A stretch of DNA of 9,126 nt from Intrasporangiaceae bacterium (GCA_012518475.1 JAAYSB010000078.1:1-9126); one strand, 5' to 3'; numbered from the stretch's first letter, positions 1-6,403 are shown. The notes: generated by a model from the letters alone, not told the origin. Translations and numbers: made by a program.

Positions 1-1
1 G

Positions 2-175
2 GCGGGGACGACGTCGGGGACGACCCGCCTGCCTGATCACACCGATCCCCCGTGGATCGAGGAAGGCCCGGACCGCGTGGAACCTCGCGGCCTGATCACG
101 GTCCCTCAGGAGACTCCCATGGATCACGCCGCCGACCCGGACGTCCCCCTCCCCGCACGGGTAGGGCACGGATGA
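2..175 (+). CDS. C-terminal end of an unidentified upstream gene (5' partial)
   Basis: The frame starting at base 2 is open from the window edge to a TGA at 173-175. It has G or C at most third codon positions, as in the real genes here. Its stop overlaps the ATG of the photolyase frame (ATGA at 172-175), a common arrangement for translationally coupled genes in one operon. The visible 57 residues are rich in Pro and Asp and end in ...PARVGHG. They contain no motif I recognise, so no function is offered. An alternative is that an upstream gene ends in another frame at the TGA at 34-36 and the rest is spacer. The overlap and codon pattern favour the longer reading. Confidence 0.42.
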   Translation, partial: AGTTSGTTRLPDHTDPPWIEEGPDRVEPRGLITVPQETPMDHAADPDVPLPARVGHG

Positions 176-702
176 CCAGCGTCCTGTGGCTGCGTCGCGA
201 CCTGCGTCTGGCGGACAACCCGGCCCTGCTCGCGGCGAGACGTGATGGTCCGGTGCTGCCCGTCTTCATCATCGATCCGGGCCTGTGGGCGGGCGCCGCC
301 GTGCGTGGCGCGTGGTTGGCGCGCTCGGTTCTCTCTCTGGACGAGTCCATGAACGGTGGTCTGTGTGTCCGGATGGGCAACCCGAGGCAGGTCCTGCCGG
401 CCCTCGCTCGTGAGGTGGGTGCGACCGGTGTCCACGTCAGCCGTGAGACCACCCCCTACGGGCGGAATCGTGATGAAGCCGTCCGGCAGCGACTCGAACG
501 CGATGGTGTGAAGTGGAGCGAGTCCGGGACACCTTATGCCGTCGGCCCCGGTCTGGTGAGGAAGGCCGATGGAAGCCCCTACAAGGTCTTCACTCCCTTC
601 GCCAGGGCCTGGCGTGATCATGGATGGCCGCTCCCCGCCGAGCAGGTCACTCCCATGGAGTGGGCGCAGTGTGAGAGTGAACCAGCGGCAGAGCATGACT
701 GA
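172..702 (+). CDS. phr: Truncated deoxyribodipyrimidine photolyase/cryptochrome, N-terminal domain only
   Basis: The 176-residue product matches the N-terminal alpha/beta (antenna-binding) domain of DNA photolyases. Visible marks are the opening strand LWLRRDLRLADNPAL (residues 5-19), GPVLPVFIIDP (26-36), the TPYGRNRDEAV segment (94-104) and the linker PYKVFTPFARAWRDHGW (136-152). Full-length photolyases are about 430-480 aa and carry the FAD-binding, DNA-repairing domain after this point. Here the frame stops 24 residues after the linker. No photolyase-like sequence continues in any frame downstream, so a simple frameshift does not explain the loss. Light-driven dimer repair is therefore not expected from this product. 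The ATG at 172 is chosen because the homology begins there, an AGGG lies 8 bases upstream, and it overlaps the preceding stop. The family is clear; whether the short protein is made or useful is unknown. It is probably a remnant. Confidence 0.85.
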   Translation: MTSVLWLRRDLRLADNPALLAARRDGPVLPVFIIDPGLWAGAAVRGAWLARSVLSLDESMNGGLCVRMGNPRQVLPALAREVGATGVHVSRETTPYGRNRDEAVRQRLERDGVKWSESGTPYAVGPGLVRKADGSPYKVFTPFARAWRDHGWPLPAEQVTPMEWAQCESEPAAEHD

Positions 703-740
703 ACCGCCCCGGGTTCAGACTGAACCCGGGGCGGTTCAGT
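698..740 (+). terminator. Perfect 43-bp palindrome at the photolyase stop; likely terminator
   Basis: Bases 698-718 and 720-740 are exact reverse complements (21-base arms) around a single central base at 719. The core of the left arm is GAACCGCCCCGGGTTCAG. The TGA stop of the photolyase frame (700-702) is inside the left arm. No T-run follows, but actinobacterial intrinsic terminators often lack one. It is symmetric and could act in both directions. Confidence 0.7.
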
Positions 741-790
741 CGCAACCTCAGCGGACCACGGTCACGCGCCCCAACACCGCCCCATCGAGC

Positions 791-830
791 GTCTTCCGGG
801 GGGCGGGAGGCATCCCGACCCCCGGAAGAC
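791..830. terminator. Second long hairpin, possible terminator or regulatory stem-loop
   Basis: Bases 791-808 (GTCTTCCGGGGGGCGGGA) pair with 813-830 over 18 positions with one mismatch, leaving a four-base loop GGCA (809-812). No T-run follows on either side. It sits about 90 bases before the ATG at 918, so it could be a second terminator for the upstream operon or a structure in the leader of the next gene. Confidence 0.5.
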
Positions 831-917
831 CGACCGACGCGCTCGTCCCTGACTTTGCGTCCGAGCAAGCCCCACCAGTCCAGCGCACCACCCAACGTTC
901 CGACAGGAAGGAGAGAA

Positions 918-1331
918 ATGTACCCATCCAAGGAGGCTCGAGAGCTTGCGATCCTCCTCCGCATCAGCCGGGAGCTCGACATCGTCGGAGACGTCAGCGC
1001 CACCGTCGAGTCCCCCTCAGAACTTCTCGCTTGGACCCTCATCCTCCACAAGCCCCAGGTTCTGGCCTGGCGCGCCACCACCTCGGGCCACCGTTACATC
1101 CAGGTCACTGCCCACCGCTCCAAGGCCCCCATCCGCGGCAACATCACCGCCATCCTCGACTGCGAGCGCCACCTGGATTTCTGGGAGGCGCTCTCATTGG
1201 CCACTCTCAACCCAGGCGACCGCCGTGGGCTCACTCCCGGGGCGCTCTCTGACGGATGGGCTCTCATGCCACTCGCCCCGGAAGCCTCCGGTCAACAGGC
1301 ACCACCCCAGCCTCCTCCCCCACGGAAATGA
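918..1331 (+). CDS. Uncharacterised 137-aa protein
   Basis: The start ATG at 918 is preceded by a very strong Shine-Dalgarno stretch, AGGAAGGAGAG, ending about 3 bases before it; the longer reading from 855 ignores this site and lacks any. The protein starts MYPSKEARELAILLRISREL and looks like a compact soluble domain of about 110 residues. It has an N-terminal helix (3-20), several beta-like stretches (LAWTLILHKPQVLAWRA, then HRYIQVTAHRS), and a WEAL helix near 86-93. A low-complexity tail rich in Pro and Gln ends in PPPPRK. There is no signal peptide, membrane segment or motif I recognise. Third-position GC is high, so it is a real coding frame. It stands alone between a double hairpin and a convergent broken gene. 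I do not recognise the family and propose no function. Confidence 0.75.
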   Translation: MYPSKEARELAILLRISRELDIVGDVSATVESPSELLAWTLILHKPQVLAWRATTSGHRYIQVTAHRSKAPIRGNITAILDCERHLDFWEALSLATLNPGDRRGLTPGALSDGWALMPLAPEASGQQAPPQPPPPRK

Positions 1332-1466
1332 CCTGATCGAGCGCCCTGCTCAGCCCGATCTGCCGGCCCGACTACCGCGCACGTCTGGCGCTGTCAGGGT
1401 GTCTCGTCCGTCGGAGGTGTTGCTGCTGCAGAGGAGAAGCTGGCGACGCCATACCCACGAGACCGC

Positions 1467-1832
1467 CTACTGGATCCAGCAGAGGCAGAAGGGGTGACCG
1501 GCAGGGTCGGCGTAGACCTGGAAGCTGTCGGGCTCGTCGTTGTCCGCCGCGGCTTAGAGCAGTCGGGCTCCCAGCGACATGACTTCGTCATGTGCTGCGT
1601 CGATGTCCGTGACCCACAGATCCAGGTGGACCTGTTGAGGTGCTCCGACCGGCCACTGCGGCGGGATATGGCCCGGTGCCAACTGGACTCCGACGCGCGG
1701 GCTGCCGTCCACAACCACCATGTGCCAGTCGTCCTCGGACTCGACGGTCCCGCCGAGCACTCCGGCCCAGAACGTGCTCTCGGCGGTCAGATCGGCGGCA
1801 TCGAACACCACGACCTGAGACGTGATCTTCAT
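1467..1832 (-). pseudogene. VOC/glyoxalase-like protein gene interrupted by an in-frame stop
   Basis: From ATG 1832 the frame encodes MKITSQVVVFDAADL... with the fold pattern of small VOC (glyoxalase/bleomycin-resistance-like) proteins. These include FWAGVLGG (21-28), DDWHMVVVDGSPRVGVQLAP (34-53) and VHLDLWVTDIDAAHDEVMSLGARLL (68-92). Codon 93 is TAA (1554-1556). Continuing in the same frame gives 28 more codons with the expected VOC C-terminus, including FQVYADPAGHPFCLCW, and then a TAG at 1467-1469. The whole frame of 121 codons has the usual length for this family, so a single nonsense change explains the break. The truncated 92-aa product would lack the last strands of the second beta-alpha-beta unit and is unlikely to fold properly. 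The substrate of the intact form is unknown. It diverges from the DUF4260 gene and converges with the 137-aa gene. Confidence 0.82.
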
Positions 1833-1850
1833 GGCCCCAGCCTCGCACGA

Positions 1851-1865
1851 ACCCTCCGGGAGGGT
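1851..1865. promoter_or_regulatory. 15-bp palindrome between divergent genes, possible operator
   Basis: ACCCTCC (1851-1857) and GGAGGGT (1859-1865) are perfect inverted copies around one base. The site lies 19 bases upstream of the VOC start, between the divergent VOC and DUF4260 genes. That is a position where a dimeric repressor could act on both. No regulator gene is next to it, so the role is a guess. Confidence 0.28.
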
Positions 1866-1884
1866 CCACAGCGCCGACCGGGGA

Positions 1885-1890
1885 TACCCT
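1885..1890 (+). promoter_or_regulatory. TANNNT -10 box 6 bases before a GTG (leaderless start)
   Basis: TACCCT at 1885-1890 is followed by six bases and then GTG at 1897. This matches the spacing of an actinobacterial -10 box directly feeding a leaderless start codon, and it supports 1897 as the start of the DUF4260 gene. No clear -35 box is visible. Confidence 0.4.
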
Positions 1891-1896
1891 GTGTGG

Positions 1897-2280
1897 GTGG
1901 CCTTGCCGGTGTGGTTCCAACGGGTCGAGAACGCCGCTGTCGCAGCACTCGTCGTCGTCGCCTTCGTCCAGCTGGGTTTCGCCTGGTGGTGGCTCCCGGC
2001 CGTCTTCCTGCTGTGGGATCTGTCCATGCTCGGTTATCTCGCCTCACCCAGAGTCGGAGCGATCACATACAACCTCGGCCACGGCTACCTCGGTCCAGCC
2101 CTGCTGCTGGGTTTGGCCTGGGTCAGCGACGCTCGCTGGCCGGCATTCGTCGGGCTGACATGGGCGTTCCACATCGCCGTCGACCGCCTTCTCGGATACG
2201 GCCTGAAGTTCACCGACCGGTTCAGTCACACCCACCTCGGGGAGATCGGCCAGAGGCGGCACGGGGCACCTGCGACCTGA
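1897..2280 (+). CDS. DUF4260-type integral membrane protein
   Basis: The product resembles the DUF4260 family, small membrane proteins of unknown function, usually about 110-130 aa. Characteristic pieces in order are WFQRVENAAVAAL, the hydrophobic stretch to WWWLPAVFLLWDLSMLGYL, SPRVGAITYNLGHGYLGPALLLGL, then AFHIAVDRLLGYGLKF and HTHLG. The conserved D-L-S-M-L-G-Y, YN-x-x-H and H-I-x-x-D-R-x-L-G-Y-G-L-K residues are all present. I see about four membrane segments. The frame is open further upstream (GTG 1822, ATG 1831, GTG 1891). The first two would overlap the divergent VOC start and add residues outside the family. GTG 1897 has a -10-like TACCCT 6 bases before it and no Shine-Dalgarno, giving a leaderless 127-aa protein. 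The family call is firm; the start is less so. Confidence 0.8.
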   Translation: MALPVWFQRVENAAVAALVVVAFVQLGFAWWWLPAVFLLWDLSMLGYLASPRVGAITYNLGHGYLGPALLLGLAWVSDARWPAFVGLTWAFHIAVDRLLGYGLKFTDRFSHTHLGEIGQRRHGAPAT

Positions 2281-2283
2281 CTA

Positions 2284-2309
2284 CGCGATACCCGCCTCGA
2301 GGCATCGCG
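2284..2309 (+). terminator. Weak hairpin after the DUF4260 gene
   Basis: CGCGAT (2284-2289) pairs with ATCGCG (2304-2309), with an inner GCCT/AGGC pairing. It begins four bases after the stop codon. It is a modest stem with a bulge and no T-run, and may end the DUF4260 transcript. Confidence 0.35.
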
Positions 2310-2397
2310 GATGTGCGAAGGAGCCACGTGCCGGCCGGGTTCTCGATCAAGTCGCCGTCGGCGCGCCGAACGATGCACGTTCTCTGCAGCCACGATC

Positions 2398-2439
2398 AGA
2401 GGCCCTCGATACTGCGGTTTCGCAGTCCAGAGGGCCTCT
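2398..2439 (-). terminator. Strong hairpin downstream of tRNA-Asn
   Basis: AGAGGCCCTC (2398-2407) pairs with GAGGGCCTCT (2430-2439). After a 3x3 internal loop, ACTGCG (2411-2416) pairs with CGCAGT (2421-2426) around GTTT. On the minus strand it begins nine bases after the tRNA 3' end, where a terminator is expected. It is near-symmetric, so it may also stop transcription arriving on the plus strand from the DUF4260 gene. Confidence 0.7.
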
Positions 2440-2447
2440 CGGTGACG

Positions 2448-2520
2448 CTCCCCCGGTTGGACTCGAACCAACAACCCTTCGATTAACAGTCGAATGCTCT
2501 GCCAATTGAGCTACGGGGGA
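2448..2520 (-). tRNA. tRNA-Asn (anticodon GTT)
   Basis: The minus strand folds into a complete 73-nt cloverleaf. The acceptor stem TCCCCCG pairs with CGGGGGA, with discriminator G. The D arm is GCTC...GAGC. The anticodon stem TTCGA/TCGAA encloses the loop CTGTTAA, giving anticodon GTT for the Asn codons AAC and AAU. The variable loop has five bases, and the T arm GTTGG/CCAAC has loop TTCGAGT. The 3' CCA is not encoded (CGTC follows), so it must be added enzymatically. The tRNA appears to be a single unit with its own promoter and terminator. Confidence 0.97.
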
Positions 2521-2532
2521 ATGGCAGGGATG

Positions 2533-2538
2533 ACAGTA
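2533..2538 (-). promoter_or_regulatory. -10 box of the tRNA-Asn promoter
   Basis: On the minus strand TACTGT (2538-2533) fits TANNNT and lies 12 bases upstream of the mature tRNA 5' end, allowing a short 5' leader for RNase P. The upstream -35 region (TCGGTG at an 18-base spacing) is only a weak match. Confidence 0.42.
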
Positions 2539-2574
2539 GCAAACAGACTGCACTGGCACCGAATCGGCACGGTA

Positions 2575-2598
2575 GTCGGTCGGGTCGGCGGGACCGAC
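2575..2598 (-). terminator. Possible terminator of the dgt-dnaG transcription unit
   Basis: GTCGGTC (2575-2581) pairs with GACCGAC (2592-2598) around a 10-base G-rich loop. It lies about 50 bases beyond the stop of the last gene of the minus-strand cluster and before the tRNA. The stem is short and has no T-run. Confidence 0.33.
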
Positions 2599-2650
2599 GG
2601 GTGCCGCCATCGGGGCACGCAACGGTCCCACGAGTCCGGGCCGCGTCGGC

Positions 2651-3157
2651 TCAGGCCAGGCCCACCTGCTCCCGGAGCGCCTTGCGGGCCACCTGGACCC
2701 GCTGCTTGACGCCGGGCTCGGCGAGGCGCACTCCCTTGCCGAGGATGACCTGGTCGAGCAGCCGGTCCGCAGCGAGGTTCTTGCGGATGACGAGACGCAC
2801 GTTGCGACCGCCTCCGAGCTCGAGGGACTCGGCGATGACCACCGAGGCCTGGACGCGCTCCCGGAAGGCCTGGAGGAAGGGCCGGTGACCATCGACCCGC
2901 AGGGCGAGGTCGGGCGCCCGGTCGACCCAGGTCACGGTGAGGACGTCGGCCTCGTTGTCGTAGGAGCCGCTGTCGACGAGGTGCCACGGCCTGTCGAGGA
3001 GAAGGTCCCCACCTGCGAGGACGAGGAGCCGGTGGGTCGTCGCGACGAGCACCTGCCCGTCCTCATCCAGGCACGACGCGAGCACGCTCTCACCCCTGCC
3101 CAGGTCGAGGCTCGTGTCCTTGAGGGGATCGGCATCCCGCCGGCCGAACAGTCCCAT
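2651..3157 (-). CDS. Small conserved-type protein coupled to dnaG, possibly PH-like
   Basis: This 168-aa protein begins MGLFGRRDADPLKD. Its ATG (3157-3155) directly abuts the dnaG stop (TAG at 3160-3158), giving TAGATG with no spacer and no strong ribosome site of its own. Translation is therefore probably by re-initiation after dnaG. The sequence alternates short beta strands: GESVLASCLDEDGQVLVATTHRLLVL (22-47), DRPWHLVDSGSYDNEADVLTVTWVD (55-79), LALRVDGHRPFLQAFRERVQASVVI (84-108), NVRLVIRKNLAADRLLDQVI (119-138). A helical C-terminus follows (150-166). The pattern 'value in, ATTHRLLVL, trigger residues, helix' recalls bacterial PH-like domains, but that is a fold impression only. There is no signal peptide or membrane helix. 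Its location implies co-expression with primase; no function can be stated. Confidence 0.82.
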   Translation of the reverse strand: MGLFGRRDADPLKDTSLDLGRGESVLASCLDEDGQVLVATTHRLLVLAGGDLLLDRPWHLVDSGSYDNEADVLTVTWVDRAPDLALRVDGHRPFLQAFRERVQASVVIAESLELGGGRNVRLVIRKNLAADRLLDQVILGKGVRLAEPGVKQRVQVARKALREQVGLA

Positions 3158-5113
3158 CTATCGTCCCGCCATCTCTTCGCGAAGGGTCGCGAGCTTGCGC
3201 TGCAGGTCCTGCAGCTCGGAGTACAGCGCCCGGGTCTGCGTCGGGTCGCTCTGGTCGCCGCCGTCGAGCTGGCGCACCTGGACCATGAGGTTGGCGATGG
3301 TCCGGGTCAGGGCCACCTCGTGCACCCGCTGCAGCAGCGCCTCGACATAGCGTCGCTCGGGCCGTCCGGTGCTCTCGTCCCGAGTCGCCGGCAGGTCGGC
3401 GACGGACAGCTCAGCGAGCAGGTCGTGCAGGGACAGCGGCGTCGTCGAGCGCAGCTGCTCGATCCAGGCCGTCAGCGGCCGCGCCGGGTCGTACTGCGCC
3501 GCCCGCAGCCCCTCGAAGATCACCCGGTGGGCCGGCGCAGAGAATCCGTCCATCGGGATCGCGTCCACCGCCGACGGGTCGACCATGTCGGGGTACTGGA
3601 TGAGCACCTGGAGCAGCTGCCGCTCGGCGTGGACGAGGGGATCACGAAGGTCCGGCAGTGCATACATCGCCTGGGTGCTCGGCTGGTTGCCGCCCGGGTT
3701 GGGGTATGCGTCGCTCCCCTGACCGGCTCGCCTCGCCTGGTCCTGGAAGGACTCGGTGGGTCGTGGTGCGCGCGCTGCGCGCGCCACCTCGGCCTGCATC
3801 TGCTCGATGCCCATGCCGAGCCAGCCGGCCACCTCACGGGTGTACTCGGGTCTCAGGGCCGGGTCGCGGACCGTCGCGACGATCGGGGCGACTGCGCGCG
3901 AGGCGGCCACCCTGCCCTCCGGCGTGGACAGGTCGAACCTCGCCAGGATGGTGCGGGCGGCGAACTCGAACATCGGGGTGGCGTCGGCGACGAGGGCGGC
4001 CAGCGCGGCGTCGCCCTTGGCCTTGCGCAGGTCACAGGGGTCCATGCCGTCGGGGGCCACGGCGACATACGACTGCGCGGCCCAGCGCTGGTCCTCGGCG
4101 AAGACCTTCAGGGCTGCCTTCTGACCCGCGGCGTCACCGTCGAAGGTGAAGACCACCTTGGCCGGGGCCTGGTCGCTCTCGTCGCGGATGATCCGGCGGA
4201 GCAGCTTGATGTGGTCGACGGTGAAGGAGGTGCCACAGGCCGCGACCGCTGTCGTCACCCCGGCCAGGTGCATGGCCATGACGTCGGTGTACCCCTCGAC
4301 GATGACGGCCTGACGCTCGGTGCTCATCGGCTTGCGGGCGAGGTCGAGGCCATAGAGGACCTGGGACTTCTTGTAGATCGGGGTCTCGGTGGTGTTGAGG
4401 TACTTCGCCTCCATGCGGTCGTCGTCGAAGAGCCGCCGGGCGCCGAAGCCGACGGTGTCACCCGCGGCGTTGCGGATCGGCCAGACGAGTCGTCCCCGGA
4501 ACCGGTCGTAGAGGCCGCGCTGCCCCCGTCCGGCCAGGCCCGAGGTGACCAGCTCCTCCTCGGTGAACGTGCGCGAGCGCAGGTGGTCGCTCAGCTCGGA
4601 GAACCCCATCGGCGCGAAGCCGACACCGAAGTGGGCGGCGTCCTCCCCCGTGAAGTCCCGTGCCCGGAGGAAGTCGCGCGCACCCCGGGCACGCTGGTTG
4701 CCCGGCTCGCGGAGCCGCTCCTCGTAGAACTCCTGAGCCACCCGGTGGGCCTCGATGAGGCGGGTCCGCCCGGAGAGGTTCATACCCTGCCGGTCGCCAC
4801 CGCTGCCTTCAGTGCGCCGCAGCTCCATCCCGAGCTTCGTCGCGAGGCGTTCGACGGCATCGGTGAACGTGAGGTGCTCGACCTTCATGAGGAAGGAGAT
4901 GACGTCTCCGCCCTCGTCACAGCCGAAGCACTTGTAGGTCCCCATCGACGGCCGGATGGTGAAGGAGGGGGTCTTCTCGTCGTGGAACGGGCACAGGCCC
5001 TTGAGCGAGCCCACCCCGGCCGGGCGGAGGGTGACGTGCTCGCGCACGACATCCTCGATCGAGGAGCGTTCCTTGACCGCCTCGATGTCGTCGGGATGGA
5101 TCAGACCTGGCAC
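3158..5113 (-). CDS. dnaG: DNA primase DnaG
   Basis: DnaG synthesises the short RNA primers used by DNA polymerase III at the replication fork and works with the replicative helicase. The 651-aa product has the full domain order. An N-terminal CHC2 zinc finger has ligands Cys41, His44, Cys62 and Cys65 (CPFHDEKTPSF ... KCFGC). The catalytic core has RFRGRLVWPI (204-213) and the Toprim motifs VEGYTDVMA (272-280, Glu273) and FTFDGDAAGQKA (322-333, Asp325 and Asp327). A C-terminal region of about 150-200 residues fits the helicase-binding domain. The length is normal for actinobacteria. The start is GTG 5113. It has no good Shine-Dalgarno, but a TAGACT box lies 6 bases upstream, suggesting a leaderless mRNA. 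It follows dgt by 53 bases on the same strand and is coupled to the 168-aa gene. Confidence 0.97.
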   Translation of the reverse strand: MPGLIHPDDIEAVKERSSIEDVVREHVTLRPAGVGSLKGLCPFHDEKTPSFTIRPSMGTYKCFGCDEGGDVISFLMKVEHLTFTDAVERLATKLGMELRRTEGSGGDRQGMNLSGRTRLIEAHRVAQEFYEERLREPGNQRARGARDFLRARDFTGEDAAHFGVGFAPMGFSELSDHLRSRTFTEEELVTSGLAGRGQRGLYDRFRGRLVWPIRNAAGDTVGFGARRLFDDDRMEAKYLNTTETPIYKKSQVLYGLDLARKPMSTERQAVIVEGYTDVMAMHLAGVTTAVAACGTSFTVDHIKLLRRIIRDESDQAPAKVVFTFDGDAAGQKAALKVFAEDQRWAAQSYVAVAPDGMDPCDLRKAKGDAALAALVADATPMFEFAARTILARFDLSTPEGRVAASRAVAPIVATVRDPALRPEYTREVAGWLGMGIEQMQAEVARAARAPRPTESFQDQARRAGQGSDAYPNPGGNQPSTQAMYALPDLRDPLVHAERQLLQVLIQYPDMVDPSAVDAIPMDGFSAPAHRVIFEGLRAAQYDPARPLTAWIEQLRSTTPLSLHDLLAELSVADLPATRDESTGRPERRYVEALLQRVHEVALTRTIANLMVQVRQLDGGDQSDPTQTRALYSELQDLQRKLATLREEMAGR

Positions 5114-5119
5114 CCCCGC

Positions 5120-5125
5120 AGTCTA
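5120..5125 (-). promoter_or_regulatory. -10 box for a leaderless dnaG transcript
   Basis: On the minus strand TAGACT (5125-5120) is followed by six bases and then the GTG start of dnaG (5113). With a normal -10 to start-site spacing, transcription would begin at or next to the start codon. It lies in the 53-base gap after dgt, so dnaG may have its own promoter besides read-through. Confidence 0.45.
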
Positions 5126-5166
5126 TGTATGTCCGAGCCCGGTGGTCGGGGACAGATCCACAGCGC

Positions 5167-6396
5167 TCAGGACCACTGCGCGTGCAGGGCCAGCGCCCTG
5201 GTGTCGCTGAGCGAGGCGACCTGGTCGATGATGACGCGTCGGGCTGCGGCATCGGAGCCGGCGTTGGTCCAGTCGGCGCGCAGGTCCGGGTCGAGCCTGT
5301 TCTCGGGGCTGTCCTCGAACATCGTGACGAGATCGCCGATGACACCCCGTTCACGTTCCATGATCGCGACCCGCTCGTCGGCGTACATGACGAAGTGGGC
5401 GGCCACAGCCTTGAGGACGGCGCACTCGGCGCGTGTCTCCATCGGCACGATGAGCTCGGCGTTGTGCCGCACGAGGTCGCCGTCGCCGTGCGCCTCCAGA
5501 GTGGCGTTCTCGACGGCGAGGACGAACCGGCCGATGAGGCGCGAGGTCATGTCCTTGAGCACTGCCCGGTCGGCGCGGGTTCCGCTGTAGCGCTCAGGGA
5601 CTGCCCCCGAGGCGAGCACCCGCTCGAGGGCCGCGCCGAGGTCGTCCCCGGTGAGGTCGGTCGCATAGACCCCCACCGCCACCGCGACGACTCCCCCGAC
5701 GTCGATGCTGTCCCGCAGCCGGCGCGGGTCGAGACGACCGGAGGCGATGGCGTCCTCGACGTCGTGGACCGAGTAGGCGACGTCGTCGGACCAGTCCATG
5801 ACCTCCGCCTCGAGCGAGCGCTGCCCGGGGTCGACGCCCTGGCGGAACCAGTCGAAGACCGCCAGGTCGTCCTCATAGACGCCGAACTTGTGCGTCCCAC
5901 CGGGCCCCTCACCGCGGCGCCACGGGTACTTCGTCGCGGCGTCGAGGCTGGCCCGGGTGAGGTTGAGACCCGCCGGGGTCCCGTCGGCATGGGCCCGCTT
6001 GGGCTCGAGCCGGGTGAGGATGCGCAGTGTCTGGGCATTGCCCTCGAAACCCCCGATGTCGGTCGCGAGCGCGTCGAGCGCCGTCTCGCCGTTGTGACCG
6101 AAGGGCGGGTGGCCGAGGTCATGGGCCAGGCAGGCCGTGTCGACGACGTCGGCGGAGCAGCCGAGAGCCGCTCCGAACTCCCGGCCGATCTGGGCGACCT
6201 CGAGGGAGTGGGTCAGCCGGTTGCGGATGAAGTCGTCGGTGCTCGGCTGCAGGACCTGGGTCTTCGAGGAGAGCCTGCGCAGTGAGGCCGAGTGGATGAG
6301 GCGGGCCCGGTCCCGGGCGAAGTCGTCCCGATCGGCGCGCTTGGTCGCAGGATCCTCGGCGACCCAGCGCTCGCGGTCATGATCGGAATAGCTCAC
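5167..6396 (-). CDS. dgt: Deoxyguanosinetriphosphate triphosphohydrolase-like protein (HD domain)
   Basis: Dgt-type enzymes split dNTPs into a deoxynucleoside and triphosphate, trimming the dNTP pool. The 409-aa product shows the HD superfamily signature in order. It has LRRLSSKTQV (39-48), NRLTHSLEVAQIGRE (59-73, metal ligand His63), ACLAHDLGHPPFGHNGE (88-104, ligands His92 and Asp93, plus His96 and His101), GGFEGNAQTLRIL (115-127), and the last metal-binding stretch DWSDDVAYSVHDVED (201-215). The length matches the shorter actinobacterial form, which is usually annotated as a dGTPase-like protein, so exact nucleotide preference is uncertain. The start is GTG 6396, where homology begins; a TAGGCT box 7 bases before it suggests a leaderless mRNA. 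It lies upstream of dnaG on the same strand, a pairing I associate with actinobacteria. Confidence 0.95.
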   Translation of the reverse strand: MSYSDHDRERWVAEDPATKRADRDDFARDRARLIHSASLRRLSSKTQVLQPSTDDFIRNRLTHSLEVAQIGREFGAALGCSADVVDTACLAHDLGHPPFGHNGETALDALATDIGGFEGNAQTLRILTRLEPKRAHADGTPAGLNLTRASLDAATKYPWRRGEGPGGTHKFGVYEDDLAVFDWFRQGVDPGQRSLEAEVMDWSDDVAYSVHDVEDAIASGRLDPRRLRDSIDVGGVVAVAVGVYATDLTGDDLGAALERVLASGAVPERYSGTRADRAVLKDMTSRLIGRFVLAVENATLEAHGDGDLVRHNAELIVPMETRAECAVLKAVAAHFVMYADERVAIMERERGVIGDLVTMFEDSPENRLDPDLRADWTNAGSDAAARRVIIDQVASLSDTRALALHAQWS

Positions 6397-6403
6397 GAGA
6401 TGA

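Noticed and set aside
569..1252. A 227-codon plus-strand frame bridging the photolyase end and the orphan gene
   Set aside because: The product is Pro/Arg/Ser-rich without domain match, overlaps both better-supported frames, and runs through the two hairpins. It is also not the missing photolyase half.
1399..1463. GTCTCGT and ACGAGAC inverted copies flanking about 50 bases downstream of the VOC gene
   Set aside because: Seven-base arms with a long, unstructured loop are too weak to call a terminator or mobile-element end, and no target duplication is visible.
2358..2369. A 12-bp perfect palindrome TCGGCGCGCCGA between DUF4260 and the tRNA
   Set aside because: Short GC-only palindromes are expected by chance at this base composition, and no gene start is near it.
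1494..2486. A 330-codon plus-strand frame over the VOC and DUF4260 genes and tRNA
   Set aside because: It crosses the tRNA and its terminator and is out of frame with two recognised genes. The composition is Arg/Pro-rich, so it is a chance ORF.
2885..5590. A 901-codon open frame on the plus strand opposite dnaG and part of dgt
   Set aside because: It is the complement of strongly recognised genes. Its product has no recognisable domain and is rich in Gly, Arg, Val and Asp, as expected from the antisense of GC-rich codons. It is a shadow.
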